Part shown: one piece after another, positions 54,575 through 63,437 of the stretch
Layout of the letters: the number at the start of each line of letters is the position of its first letter
Position numbering within the stretch: position 1 is the first letter of the stretch
Source of the DNA: CAVYWD01 sp963772225
Lineage (GTDB): Bacteria > Myxococcota > Myxococcia > Myxococcales > UBA5297
DNA: 64,000 bases
Assembly (NCBI GenBank): GCA_963772225.1
Contig: CAVYWD010000003.1
Location: 620,001 to 684,000, forward strand
Reading direction: 5' to 3'
Made by a program: the position numbers and the translations under genes
The notes under the pieces: generated by a model
Database searches by the model: none
Told to the model about the DNA's origin: nothing
What the model saw: only the letters and a program-made list of their open reading frames with translations

Positions 54575-55624
54575 ATGGAAGGTACCGCAGAGACCCCCGT
54601 TCCCACGCAAGCTCAACCCGCTCCGGCCGCTCCGGCCGCTCCGCCGGCGCCCGCCGCGCAGCCCGCGGTGTCGCCGACGCAGATCATCAGCATGAAGCAG
54701 CTGTTGGAGGCCGGCGTCCACTTCGGCCACCAGACCAAGCGCTGGAATCCGAAGATGAAGCCGTACATCTTCGGCGCGCGCAACGGCATCTACATCATCG
54801 ACCTGCAGAAGACCGTGGGCCTGTTCCGCCGCGCGTACGCCTTCGTCGCCGAGACCGTCAGCCGCGGCGGCAGCGTGCTGTTCGTCGGCACCAAGAAGCA
54901 GGCGCAGGACGCGGTCGCCGAGGAGGCGGTGCGCGCGAGCCAGTTCTTCGTCAACACCCGCTGGCTGGGCGGCACGCTCACCAACTTCCGCACCATCAAG
55001 CAGGGCATCGATCGGCTGAAGACGCTCGAGCGCATGGAAGAGGACGGCACCTTCGAGCGGCTGCCGAAGAAGGAAGTCGCCTCCCTCCAGCGCGAGCGCG
55101 AGAAGCTCGTCAAGAACATGGGCGGCATCAAGGACCTCGCCCGGCTGCCTGGCGTCCTCTTCGTCATCGACCCGAAGAAGGAGCACATCGCCGTCCACGA
55201 GGCGAACCGCCTGGGCATCCCGGTGGTCGCGGTGGTGGACACGAACTGCGACCCCGAAGGCATCGATTACGTCATCCCCGGCAACGACGACGCCATCCGG
55301 TCCATCCGCCTGTTTGCCGGCAAGGTGGCCGAGGCGTGCATCGAGGGCGCGGCCCGCTACGCGGCGCGGGCGCCCGAGCGCGAGGAGCGCGGCGAGGACC
55401 GCGACCGCGCCTCCGAGCGCGGGGAGCGCGACCGGCGCGACCGGCGCGACCGCGGCGATCGCCGGGGTGACCGGGGTGACCGGCGCGGCGCTGGCGGCGG
55501 TGGCGGTGGCGGTGGCGAGCGCAGGGGCCCGCAGGTCGAGGTCGTGCGCGGCAAGGCCGGCGACGCCCCCGAGTCGGCCCCCGACGCCCCGAAGGCCGAG
55601 GGCGGCGAAGGCCCGGCGCACTAG
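54575..55624 (+). CDS. rpsB: 30S ribosomal protein S2 (uS2) with N- and C-extensions
   Basis: 349 residues from ATG at 54575 (GGAGGAGA upstream). The S2 core starts ISMKQLLEAGVHFGHQTKRW and has GARNGIYIIDLQKT, FVGTKKQAQDAV, NTRWLGGTLTNFRTI and PVVAVVDTNCDPEGIDYVIP. It is flanked by an Ala/Pro-rich N-extension of about 38 residues and a C-terminal tail of about 80 residues rich in Arg-Asp-Arg, Gly and Glu. Ordinary S2 is about 240 residues. The tails should be disordered and charged. Confidence 0.97.
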   Translation: MEGTAETPVPTQAQPAPAAPAAPPAPAAQPAVSPTQIISMKQLLEAGVHFGHQTKRWNPKMKPYIFGARNGIYIIDLQKTVGLFRRAYAFVAETVSRGGSVLFVGTKKQAQDAVAEEAVRASQFFVNTRWLGGTLTNFRTIKQGIDRLKTLERMEEDGTFERLPKKEVASLQREREKLVKNMGGIKDLARLPGVLFVIDPKKEHIAVHEANRLGIPVVAVVDTNCDPEGIDYVIPGNDDAIRSIRLFAGKVAEACIEGAARYAARAPEREERGEDRDRASERGERDRRDRRDRGDRRGDRGDRRGAGGGGGGGGERRGPQVEVVRGKAGDAPESAPDAPKAEGGEGPAH

Positions 55625-55653
55625 CGTTCTTGAGTCGGCTCAATTGCTCGAAG

Positions 55654-55682
55654 GGGCGCCGGCCGGGAATGGGCCGGCGCCC
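55654..55682 (+). terminator. Strong hairpin between rpsB and tsf
   Basis: GGGCGCCGGCC at 55654-55664 pairs perfectly with GGCCGGCGCCC at 55672-55682 around a seven-base loop; TTGCTTT follows. It may partly stop transcription and lower tsf output relative to S2. Confidence 0.65.
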
Positions 55683-55730
55683 TTGCTTTGACGCTGTGGC
55701 GAGAGACGAAGCGAAGAAAGGAAGACGACG

Positions 55731-56384
55731 ATGGCTGAGGTGACGGCGGCATTGGTCAAAGAGCTCCGCGAGAAGACCAACGCGGGGATGATGGACTGCA
55801 AGAAGGCCCTGGCGGAGAACGGCGGCGACCTGGCCAAGGCCGAGGAGTGGCTGCGCAAGAAGGGCCTGCTCAAGGCCGGGACCAAGGCCGGCCGAGTGGC
55901 GGCCGAGGGCGCGGTCGGCAGCTACATCCACATGGGCGGCAAGATCGGCGTGCTGGTGGAGGTCAACTGCGAGACCGACTTCGTGGCCCGCACGCCCGAG
56001 TTCCAGGCGATGGTCAAGGACGTGGCGATGCACGTCGCGGCCCTGAGCCCGCGGTGGGCCCGTCGCGAGGAGGTCCCCGCCGAGATCGTCGAGAAGGAGA
56101 AGGAGATCTACCGGCAGCAGTGCAAGGAGTCGGGCAAGCCCGAGAAGGCCTGGGACAAAATCGTCGACGGCAAGCTCGAGGCCTTCTTCGGCGACAACTG
56201 CCTGGTGGACCAGAAGTTCGCCAAGGACCAGACCAAGACGGTCAAGCAGATCACCGACGAGCTCATCTCCAAGACCGGCGAAAACATCCAGATCCGCCGC
56301 TTCGCCCGCTTCCAGCTGGGCGAGGGCATCGAGAAGAAGAAGGAAGATCTGGCGACCGAGATCGCCAAGCTGGCTCAGGCGTGA
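55731..56384 (+). CDS. tsf: Elongation factor Ts
   Basis: 217 residues. The UBA-like N-terminus reads VKELREKTNAGMMDCKKALA with the TDFV turn later in EVNCETDFVARTPEF. The C-terminal part ends with INVLISKT-like LISKTGENIQIRRFARFQLG. The protein is of the short type (one core subdomain) as in Thermus and many deltaproteobacteria. It exchanges GDP for GTP on EF-Tu. Behind rpsB as usual. Confidence 0.97.
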   Translation: MAEVTAALVKELREKTNAGMMDCKKALAENGGDLAKAEEWLRKKGLLKAGTKAGRVAAEGAVGSYIHMGGKIGVLVEVNCETDFVARTPEFQAMVKDVAMHVAALSPRWARREEVPAEIVEKEKEIYRQQCKESGKPEKAWDKIVDGKLEAFFGDNCLVDQKFAKDQTKTVKQITDELISKTGENIQIRRFARFQLGEGIEKKKEDLATEIAKLAQA

Positions 56385-56423
56385 CGTAAGAGCCGGGCCC
56401 TCCAGCCTTCGGCTTCGCTTTCG

Positions 56424-56462
56424 GCGGGCAGCTCACCTGGCGGTGGGCTGCCCGCTTTTTCT
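56424..56462 (+). terminator. Rho-independent terminator of rpsB-tsf
   Basis: GCGGGCAGCTCACC at 56424-56437 pairs with GGTGGGCTGCCCGC at 56442-56455 (one T-G), loop TGGC, followed at once by TTTTTCT. It is the clearest terminator of the window and closes the operon. Confidence 0.9.
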
Positions 56463-56524
56463 ATGGGCGTCTGGAAATCCTCCGTTTGCGGCGCGCGCGC
56501 CTCATCCCTACGTAAAAGGCCTGG

Positions 56525-57169
56525 ATGGGTGACCGCATGAGCGCTCCGTTCGTCTTTCAATCCACTGCCACGCTCACGCGGTTCACGGGCTTCTCCGCCG
56601 ACAACGCCCGCTCGCTGCAGAGGGGCATCGCCAAGGTCAGCGGCGCCAGCCTCTTCTACCACCTGCATTTCGCGCTCTTCCAGGGCCACTTCATGACCAG
56701 CGAGATGATGAACGACTTCGCCCGCTGGGTCTGGGTCACGCTGGACGACGAGCCCCTCGCCGAGCGGCTCGCCGAGATGGACCCGCTGAGCTTCACCTCC
56801 ATGCGCGAGGCGCGCGAGCGGCTGGTCTTTACCATCGACTCGTATCTGGGGCGCACCGAGCACCCGCCGTCGGTCGGGCCGCGCGAGCGGTTCTACTTCT
56901 TGGAGGGGCAGAGCTTTCTGTTCCCAACGGGGCTCTCGGCGGACAGCGTGAGCTCCTTCGCCGTCGCTGTCCGCAAGGCCCCCGCGGAGAGCATCTTCTA
57001 TCACTTCGTCGTCGCCCCCATTCGCCTCGGACGGGCGGAAAACGACTTCTCCGCGTGGCTCCAGGGAGAGCAGGGCGCCGACAAAGCGGCCGCGCGGATC
57101 CGGGGGCTTTCGCCCTACTCGGTCGACCTCTTCACGCTGGGGGACGCCATCGCCGATCTGGTGCAGTGA
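56525..57169 (+). CDS. DUF5752 family protein
   Basis: 214 residues in two similar halves. Each half contains a SLFYHLHFALFQGHF- or SIFYHFVVAPIRLGR-type segment and an upstream FSADNARSLQRGIAKVSGAS/LSADSVSSFAVAVRKAPAES, showing an internal duplication. This family is typically encoded next to or fused with trehalose-type glycosyltransferases, and here treT follows after 42 bases. A role in trehalose or glycogen metabolism or its regulation is inferred from that. Confidence 0.8.
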   Translation: MGDRMSAPFVFQSTATLTRFTGFSADNARSLQRGIAKVSGASLFYHLHFALFQGHFMTSEMMNDFARWVWVTLDDEPLAERLAEMDPLSFTSMREARERLVFTIDSYLGRTEHPPSVGPRERFYFLEGQSFLFPTGLSADSVSSFAVAVRKAPAESIFYHFVVAPIRLGRAENDFSAWLQGEQGADKAAARIRGLSPYSVDLFTLGDAIADLVQ

Positions 57170-57211
57170 GCGGGCCCGTGCCGGGCGCCGAGAGAGAGCC
57201 GAGGACCACCT

Positions 57212-58450
57212 TTGGAACTGCAGAGCAAGTCACTCGATGCATATGCCTCCATCGTCGGCCGCGACGAGGTTCGAGAGATCCGCGAGCTCGCGGGCTACCT
57301 CAAGGGCGCGGTGGTCCAGCACGTCAACTCCACGTTCATCGGCGGAGGCGTGGCGGAGTTGCTCGCCTTCATGGTCCCGCTGATGCGCGACGTGGGCATC
57401 GACGCGAGCTGGGACATCGTCTCCGGGCCGCCGGAGTTCTACGCGGTGACCAAGGCGTTCCACAACGCGCTCCACGGAGGCGACGAGGAGATTACCCCGG
57501 AGATGCTGCGCACCTTCGAGCGCACCACCGAGGCGAACCTCTCGGTCCTGCGCAAGGACGTCGACTTCGAGGTCATCCACGATCCGCAGCCGGTCGGCCT
57601 CGTCCGAGCGCGCTCGGGTGGCGCGCGCTGGCTTTGGCGATGCCACATCGACCTCTCGGATGCCGATCGCAAGGTTTGGAGCTTCTTGAGGCCCTTCGTC
57701 GAGCGCTTCGACGCCGCGGTCTTTCACCTGCCCGACTACGCCAAGGAGCTCATCATCCCGCAGAACATCGTCCCGCCGGCCATCAATCCGCTCGCCGAGA
57801 AGAACATCGAGCTGCCGGACTCGGAGATCTCGTCGGTCCTGGAGCGCTACGGCATCGACCCCAAGCGGCCCATCGTCCTCCAGGTCTCGCGCTTCGACCG
57901 GCTCAAGGACCCGGTGGGCGTCATCCGCGCCTACCGGCTCGTCAAGACCAGCATCCCGTGTCAGCTCGTGCTCGCCGGCGGCAGCGCGTCCGATGACCCC
58001 GAAGGCGAGCGCGTGCTGGCCGAGGTGCGCGAGGCCGCCGACCACGACTCCGACTGCCACATCCTCGCCCTCCCACCCAACGCCCATCGGGAGATCAACG
58101 CGCTCCAGCGCGGGGCGACGGTCGTGGTGCAGAAGTCCCAGCGCGAGGGCTTCGGCCTCGTCGTGACCGAGGCCATGTGGAAGAGGAAGCCGATGGTCGG
58201 CGGCGCCGTCGGAGGAATCCGCCGGCAAATCATCCACGGTACCACCGGCTTTCTCGTCCACTCGGTCGAGGGGACCGCCTTCCGCATCCGCCAGCTCTTG
58301 GGCAATCCGAAGCTCGCGGCCGCCTTGGGCGAGAACGCCCGCCGCTACGTCATCGAGAACTTCCTGCCGCCCAACTACCTGAAGAGCTGGTTGCTCACGC
58401 TGCTCTCGCTGCGGCACGGCGCCCAGCCGCTCGTGCACCTCTCGGCCTGA
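57212..58450 (+). CDS. treT: Trehalose glycosyltransferring synthase (GT4)
   Basis: 412 residues from TTG at 57212 (GAGG upstream), the length of archaeal TreT. GT-B fold: VNSTFIGGGVAELLAFMVPL at the N-terminus, WRCHIDLSDADRKVWSFLRP, then VPPAINPLAEKN, QVSRFDRLKDPVGVIRAYRL, and the EX7E stretch QREGFGLVVTEAMWKRKPMV. The enzyme joins NDP-glucose and glucose to trehalose. Related trehalose phosphorylases share much of this, so the donor is not certain. Trehalose serves as osmoprotectant or spore sugar. Confidence 0.82.
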   Translation: MELQSKSLDAYASIVGRDEVREIRELAGYLKGAVVQHVNSTFIGGGVAELLAFMVPLMRDVGIDASWDIVSGPPEFYAVTKAFHNALHGGDEEITPEMLRTFERTTEANLSVLRKDVDFEVIHDPQPVGLVRARSGGARWLWRCHIDLSDADRKVWSFLRPFVERFDAAVFHLPDYAKELIIPQNIVPPAINPLAEKNIELPDSEISSVLERYGIDPKRPIVLQVSRFDRLKDPVGVIRAYRLVKTSIPCQLVLAGGSASDDPEGERVLAEVREAADHDSDCHILALPPNAHREINALQRGATVVVQKSQREGFGLVVTEAMWKRKPMVGGAVGGIRRQIIHGTTGFLVHSVEGTAFRIRQLLGNPKLAAALGENARRYVIENFLPPNYLKSWLLTLLSLRHGAQPLVHLSA

Positions 58451-58623
58451 GCGGGCTCGTCGCCGCGAGGCGCAACCGCCAGGGACGCGGGAGCGCCCTG
58501 CGCCAGCCACCGCGCCAAGGCCCGCTCGTCGACCACGATGTGCAGCGGCGAAGGCCGCAGGGCGGCCGCCAGGCCCCGCTTTGCCCGGTTCTCGGTCCTC
58601 TCGATCCACTTTTCCCCACTCAT
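58375..58623 (-). CDS. Possible small protein antisense to treT end
   Basis: 82 residues from ATG at 58623 with AGGAG nine bases upstream. It reads MSGEKWIERTENRAKRGLAA then LHIVVDERALARWLAQGAP, a plausible helical protein. The last 76 bases overlap the 3' end of treT on the opposite strand, which weakens the call, unless a frameshift hides an earlier stop. Confidence 0.35.
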   Translation of the reverse strand: MSGEKWIERTENRAKRGLAAALRPSPLHIVVDERALARWLAQGAPASLAVAPRGDEPAQAERCTSGWAPCRSESSVSNQLFR

Positions 58624-58901
58624 CGCTCAGGCTCCTCGCGACGCCCGTCGGGTCGCGGCGCAGACGTAAGCAAGAGTCGCGCCTGAATGAAGTGGGGGCG
58701 AACCTATGGGAATCAGGTGCAACGCCCTGGGGGTCGACTGCGCCGAGAGCGGTCTGAGGCCGCAAAGAATGGCGCGGCTGCCTCGGCTTGCGGCGCCGGG
58801 CGGCACGGCCATGGCCCCAACATGTTGTGGGTGCTGCATCATGAAGCCACAAGACCTAGCGGTGCAAGCATGGCCATGCCCGCGAAACCAGGGCGCAAAT
58901 G

Positions 58902-58928
58902 TTGACACGCCCCCGCCAGATCTCTATC
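58902..58928 (+). promoter_or_regulatory. Candidate dcw promoter upstream of mraZ
   Basis: TTGACA at 58902-58907 and TATCGT at 58923-58928 with a 15-base spacer; the -35 is perfect and the spacer short. GTGGCGGGCAAAAGGTGGGAA follows, a G-rich tract with two TGG(C/G)G/A-like words as in MraZ operators, suggesting autoregulation. The gap 58624-59016 otherwise holds no gene. Confidence 0.45.
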
Positions 58929-59016
58929 GTGGCGGGCAAAAGGTGGGAAACCGCGGTATATCGTGGCGTACCACAAGGGTCTGACACGGGCGCGAAGGGC
59001 CGGTCATGGGTGGCCG

Positions 59017-59481
59017 ATGTTTTTCCGGGGTTCGCACGAGCACACCATCGACGCCAAGGGGCGGACCAGTGTGCCGGCGGCCTTTCGCAAGGTCCTCGCC
59101 GCCGCGGAGTACGGCGGCGAAAAGCTCATCGCGACGGCGTGGTTCGAGCCCTGCCTACAGGTCTTCCCGCTCAAGAGCTGGGAGGAGTTCGAGGGCAAGC
59201 TGAAGCAGCGCAACCCAGGAGAGCCGGGCGTCAAGCAGATCTACCGGGTCTGCATCTCCACCGCGACCGACGTGGAGGTGGACAAGCTGGGCCGCATCCT
59301 CATTCCACCGGAGCTCAGGGCGCGCGCGGAGCTGGCCAAGGAGGTCAAGGACGTCTTCTGGGTCGGGATGGGCAACCAGATGCAGCTGTGGTCGAAGGCT
59401 CGCTGGGACGAGGCGCAGGCCGAGGCGCTCAGCGAGATGCACAGCGCGGACGTGGCCCGCGTCCTCTCGGAGATCCACTGA
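59017..59481 (+). CDS. mraZ: Transcriptional regulator MraZ
   Basis: 154 residues from ATG at 59017; an upstream start adding 18 residues is unlikely because the family begins MFFRGSHEHTIDAKGRTSVP. Two AbrB-like swapped-hairpin halves: first near DAKGRTSVPAAFRK, second near VDKLGRILIPPELRARAELA. It binds its own promoter and leads the division/cell-wall cluster. Confidence 0.95.
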   Translation: MFFRGSHEHTIDAKGRTSVPAAFRKVLAAAEYGGEKLIATAWFEPCLQVFPLKSWEEFEGKLKQRNPGEPGVKQIYRVCISTATDVEVDKLGRILIPPELRARAELAKEVKDVFWVGMGNQMQLWSKARWDEAQAEALSEMHSADVARVLSEIH

Positions 59482-59499
59482 CAGGAGTGAAGGCAATCC

Positions 59500-59895
59500 A
59501 TGTCGCACACGCGAACCGTCGAGGTTGAGAAGAAGGCGTACCGGGCGCTCGCCGCGCTCGATGTGGCGGTGCTTCGCTGCGAAGGCGAGATGGAGGAGTT
59601 CGCCCTCCAGCACCTTTCCGAGGAGCTGTTCCGCCTGGGGAACCGCGCCGTGCGCAAGGTGGTCCTGGACCTCTCGGGCGTCGACCACGTCGATTACCGG
59701 GGCCTGAAGCCGCTCGCGGCGCGGGCGCGGCTCCTGCGCGCCTCGGGCGGCGACCTGAAGCTGTGCGGGCTGACGCCCTACCTCGCGGCCATCCTGCGCG
59801 CGGCCGGGGTCGAGGACGAGTTCGAGATGTACCGCGACGCCGACGAGGCCAAGGCGTCGTTCGCCGACGCGGCGGTGGTCTCGCTGGTCCGCTGA
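59500..59895 (+). CDS. STAS-domain protein
   Basis: 131 residues with the anti-sigma-antagonist fold (VAVLRCEGEMEEFALQHLSE, KVVLDLSGVDHVDYRGLKPL, GGDLKLCGLTPYLAAILRAA). The usual Asp-Ser-Ser phosphosite is replaced by Asp-Tyr-Arg, so it is not switched by serine phosphorylation. It lies 18 bases after mraZ and its stop overlaps the rsmH start (TGATG). Insertion of a STAS gene in this cluster suggests a structural or regulatory link with division. Confidence 0.85.
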   Translation: MSHTRTVEVEKKAYRALAALDVAVLRCEGEMEEFALQHLSEELFRLGNRAVRKVVLDLSGVDHVDYRGLKPLAARARLLRASGGDLKLCGLTPYLAAILRAAGVEDEFEMYRDADEAKASFADAAVVSLVR

Positions 59896-60816
59896 TGGAG
59901 TTTCGCCACGCGACCGTGATGAGGGAGGAGGCCGCGCGGCTCTTGTCGCCCAAGGAGGGCGCGCTGGTGCTGGACGGAACGCTCGGCGGCGGGGGTCATG
60001 CGCAGGCGCTCCTCGAGCGCGGCGCCGCGGTGCTGGGGCTCGACCGAGACCCTCGCGCCCTGGCGGCCTCGCGCGCGCGGCTCGCGCCCTTCGGCGAGCG
60101 GTTCGCGGCGGTGCAAGGGGAGTTCGGGCGGGCCCGCGAGAATCCTCGCCGAGCGCGGCGTCGCCGAGGTCGACGGCGCGCTCTTGGACTTGGGCGTCTC
60201 GTCTCCTCAGGTCGACGACCCGGCGCGCGGCTTCTCCTTCGGAAAGCCCGGCCCCTTGGACATGCGCATGGGGGACGAGGGCGAAACCGCCGCGGAGCTC
60301 CTGGCGCGCCTCTCGGAGGCGGAGCTTTCCCAGGTCATCGCCGAGTTCGGCGAGGAGCCGTTCGCGCGCCGGGTGGCGCGGGCCCTCAAGGCGGCCCAGC
60401 CCGCTCCGGCCACGACCGGAGAGCTCGCCGAGCTCATCGCGCGGGCCATCCCGCGCAAGGCCTGGCCCAAGCGCATCCACCCGGCGACCCGCACCTTCCA
60501 GGCGCTGCGCATCGCCGTGAACCGGGAGCTGGAGCAGCTGGACCAGTTCCTCGCGGACCTGCCCGCGCTCCTCAAGGTCGGCGGCAGGGCGGCCATCATC
60601 AGCTTCCACTCGCTGGAGGACCGGCGCGTCAAGCAGGGCTTCCGCGCGCTGGAGGGGCGCTGCACCTGCCCCCCCGGCCTGCCGGTCTGCGCCTGCGGCG
60701 CGGGCGGCAACTTCAAGGTGCTGACGAAGAAGTCGATCACCGCCTCCGAGGCGGAGGTCGCCGAGAACCCCAGGGCGCGCAGCGCGCACCTGAGGGGCGT
60801 GGAGCGGCTCCGATGA
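59895..60816 (+). CDS. rsmH: 16S rRNA m4C1402 methyltransferase (one frameshift)
   Basis: SAM-binding start VLDGTLGGGGHAQALLERGA and AVLGLDRDPRAL, then LGVSSPQVDDPARGFSF, DMRMGDEGETAAELL, TRTFQALRIAVNRELEQL and IISFHSLEDRRVKQGF: all RsmH hallmarks. The frame shifts by +1 base near 60138-60145 (EFGRARE then ILAERGVAEVDGALL). Restored length about 306 residues. The gene is nearly universal, so a sequencing error is likelier than loss. Confidence 0.9.
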
Positions 60817-61223
60817 ACGACCTGAAGCGCAGGACCTCCGGCATCCGCAAGGCCATGGCCCAGGGCCAGGGCAGGCTCGTCGTCGCCGGGGCGCTGGTCG
60901 CGCTGCTCTTCGCGGCCGTCGGCGTCTACCACACCGGGAACCGCGTCGAAGGCGTCAAGGCCGGCTACGAGCTGAGCAAGGTGGAGGCCGAGTACCGCGC
61001 GCTCTTGCGCGAGAACGAGCACCTCAAGATGGAGCGGGCCATGCTGCGCTCGCCGCAGCGGCTGGAGACCATCGCCCACGCGCGGCTCGGGCTGACCGCG
61101 CCGGCGCCCACGCAGATCGTCCCGATGCCCGCGGCGCCCAACGCCGCTCCGCCGGCCGACCCCGACTCGCGCACCGTCGCCCAGCTGGGGCGCGAGGCGA
61201 AGGCCCGCACGGGGCGGCCCTAA
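60813..61223 (+). CDS. ftsL: Cell division protein FtsL
   Basis: 136 residues, start overlapping the rsmH stop (ATGA). A short cytoplasmic tail, one membrane segment (VVAGALVALLFAAVGVYHTG), then a heptad-rich coiled coil (LSKVEAEYRALLRENEHLKM) and a Pro/Ala tail. Position between rsmH and ftsI fixes the assignment; sequence alone would be weak. It partners FtsB and FtsQ at the septum. Confidence 0.85.
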   Translation: MNDLKRRTSGIRKAMAQGQGRLVVAGALVALLFAAVGVYHTGNRVEGVKAGYELSKVEAEYRALLRENEHLKMERAMLRSPQRLETIAHARLGLTAPAPTQIVPMPAAPNAAPPADPDSRTVAQLGREAKARTGRP

Positions 61224-61245
61224 GGAGGCTTCTAGGAGCTTATCG

Positions 61246-63294
61246 ATGCGGACGCAGTCGATCAGCACGGGCATGGACCCCAAGGCCGTTCGCGGAATCC
61301 GGACGCGGGTGGTCCTGCTCGCGCTCGCCTTCGTCCCGCTCATGGGCATGCTGCTCGCCCGCGCGGTGAAGCTCCAGGTGGTCGACGGCTCCAAGCTCGC
61401 GGGCATGGCCAAGGAGCAGTACGTGCGGCCCCTGACGCTGCCGGCTCGCCGCGGGGAGATCCTCGACCGGCGCGGCAGCTCGCTCGCCGCGAGCGTGGAG
61501 GTCGACTCCATTTTCGCCGACCCGGCGGAGCTGACCGACCTTCACAAGTCGGCGCGCGCCCTCGGCTCGGCGCTCAAGCTCGACGCCGGAAAGCTCGAGG
61601 CCGCCTTGGGCGCGAGCCGCCACTTCGCGTGGATCAAGCGGCAGGCGACCCCCCAGGAGGTGGTGGCGGTCCGGGGTCTGGAGCTGCCGGGCGTCGGCTA
61701 CGTCAAGGAGCCGCGCCGCTTCTACCCGCAGCGGGAGCTCGCCGCGCACGTGATCGGCTTCGCGGGCGTCGACGGGGAAGGGCTCGAGGGGGTCGAGCTC
61801 GCGCTCGACGGGCTCCTCAAGGGCAAACCGCGGGAGGTCGAGGGGCTGCGCGACGCGCGAGGGCGCCAGATGATCGTCGGCGGAGCGGTCCCGGCCGAGG
61901 AGCTCGAGGGCGCGGCGGTGACGCTCACGCTCGACCGCGCCGTCCAGTACCTCACCGAGAAGGTTCTGGCCGAGGCCATGACCAAAGCCGACGCCGCCAG
62001 CGGCTCGGCGGTGGTGCTCGACCCCGCGACCGGCGAGATCCTCGCGCTGGCGAGCGTGCCCACCTTCAACCCCAACGAGCCCGCGCGCTACCAGAAGCAG
62101 GCGCTGCGCAATCGCCCCCTCAACGATCAGTTCGAGCCCGGCTCGACGTTCAAGGTCTTCACCATCGCCGCGGCGCTGGAGGAGCGGGCGGTGAAGCCGT
62201 CGGACTCGTTCTTTTGCGAGAACGGCCGCTATGCCATCGGCAAGCACGCCATCCACGACCACGGCGGCTACGGCTCCCTGGACGTCGGGCGCATCCTCCA
62301 GGTCTCCTCGAACATCGGGGCCGCGAAGGTCGCCGAGAGGCTCGGGCGGGAGAAGCTCACCACGTACCAGCGCGCCTTCGGCTTCGGCGAGAAGCCCGGG
62401 ACCGGGCTCTTGGGAGAGGCGAAGGGCTCGCTGCCGTACCCCAAGTCGGACATCGCGCTGGCGACGCAGTCTTTCGGCCAGGGCCTCACCGCCTCCGCCG
62501 TGCAGATCGCCGCGGCGTTCGGCGCCATCGCCAACGGCGGGGCGCTGATGCGCCCGTACCTCGTCTCCCGCGTCGTCGACTCCGACGGCGAAGTCCTCCT
62601 GCAGCGCGGGCCGGAGAAGGTGCGCCAGGTGATCTCCCGGGCCACGTCCCAGGAGCTGTTGCGGATGATGAGGCTCGTCGTCCAGAAGGAGGGCACCGCG
62701 CCGCTCGCCCGCATGGATGAGTGGGAGGTCGCCGGCAAGACCGGCACCGCGCAGAAGGCGGAGAACGGCGTGTACTCGGTCGACAAGCGCACCGCGTCCT
62801 TCGTCGGCATCGCGCCGGCCGAGGCGCCGAGGCTCGTCATCCTGGTCGTCATCGACGAGCCGCACGGCGACGTGTATGGCGGGCTGGTCGCCGCGCCGGC
62901 ATTCAAGGAGATCGCCAAGGGCGCGCTCGCTCACCTGGGCGTTCCTCCGTCGCCCAGCCTCGCCGCCAAGCTCGCGTCGTCCAAGCCGGCTTCCCCGGCC
63001 GCCGAGCCCCTGCCGGCGCCCATGTCCAGCAAGCTCACGAGCGCTTTCGCCATGGCCGAGGTACAGCCGAGCGAGGGCTACATCGAGGGTGGCGACGAGG
63101 CGCCGTCCGAGGAGAGCGCGGTCGTCCCAGACGTCCAGGGCCTGACCGCTCGCAGGGCGGTGAAGGCACTCGCCGAGGCGAACCTCGAGCCGTCGCTGGT
63201 CGGGAGCGGCCGGGCGATAGGCCAGACGCCGCCCGCGGGGGCGACGGTGCGGCGGGGTGCTCGAGTCTCGGTGCGGCTGGAGTCGAAGCTGTAA
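61246..63294 (+). CDS. ftsI: Septal peptidoglycan transpeptidase FtsI (PBP3) with PASTA domain
   Basis: 682 residues. A membrane anchor near the start (LLALAFVPLMGMLLARAVKL), the dimerisation domain from RRGEILDRRGSSLAASVEVD, then a transpeptidase with the three active motifs: STFK in EPGSTFKVFTIAAAL, SSN in LQVSSNIGAAKVAE, and KTGTAQK. One C-terminal PASTA domain (VVPDVQGLTARRAVKALAEA) is seen, which enterobacterial FtsI lacks. Carries out septal cross-linking with FtsW. Confidence 0.95.
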   Translation: MRTQSISTGMDPKAVRGIRTRVVLLALAFVPLMGMLLARAVKLQVVDGSKLAGMAKEQYVRPLTLPARRGEILDRRGSSLAASVEVDSIFADPAELTDLHKSARALGSALKLDAGKLEAALGASRHFAWIKRQATPQEVVAVRGLELPGVGYVKEPRRFYPQRELAAHVIGFAGVDGEGLEGVELALDGLLKGKPREVEGLRDARGRQMIVGGAVPAEELEGAAVTLTLDRAVQYLTEKVLAEAMTKADAASGSAVVLDPATGEILALASVPTFNPNEPARYQKQALRNRPLNDQFEPGSTFKVFTIAAALEERAVKPSDSFFCENGRYAIGKHAIHDHGGYGSLDVGRILQVSSNIGAAKVAERLGREKLTTYQRAFGFGEKPGTGLLGEAKGSLPYPKSDIALATQSFGQGLTASAVQIAAAFGAIANGGALMRPYLVSRVVDSDGEVLLQRGPEKVRQVISRATSQELLRMMRLVVQKEGTAPLARMDEWEVAGKTGTAQKAENGVYSVDKRTASFVGIAPAEAPRLVILVVIDEPHGDVYGGLVAAPAFKEIAKGALAHLGVPPSPSLAAKLASSKPASPAAEPLPAPMSSKLTSAFAMAEVQPSEGYIEGGDEAPSEESAVVPDVQGLTARRAVKALAEANLEPSLVGSGRAIGQTPPAGATVRRGARVSVRLESKL

Positions 63295-63437
63295 GGTGCG
63301 GCACGCCGGCCGCGGCCCTCCTGTGTGCGGGCGGAGACGAATGGAGAAGGCGGCCCGGCGGTTTCGGGCGTCGAGAGAGCGGCAGGCGGGTTGCAGACCT
63401 CGCGGTACTGAGGCGGGGTGAGAGGCGAAGAGGCGTG

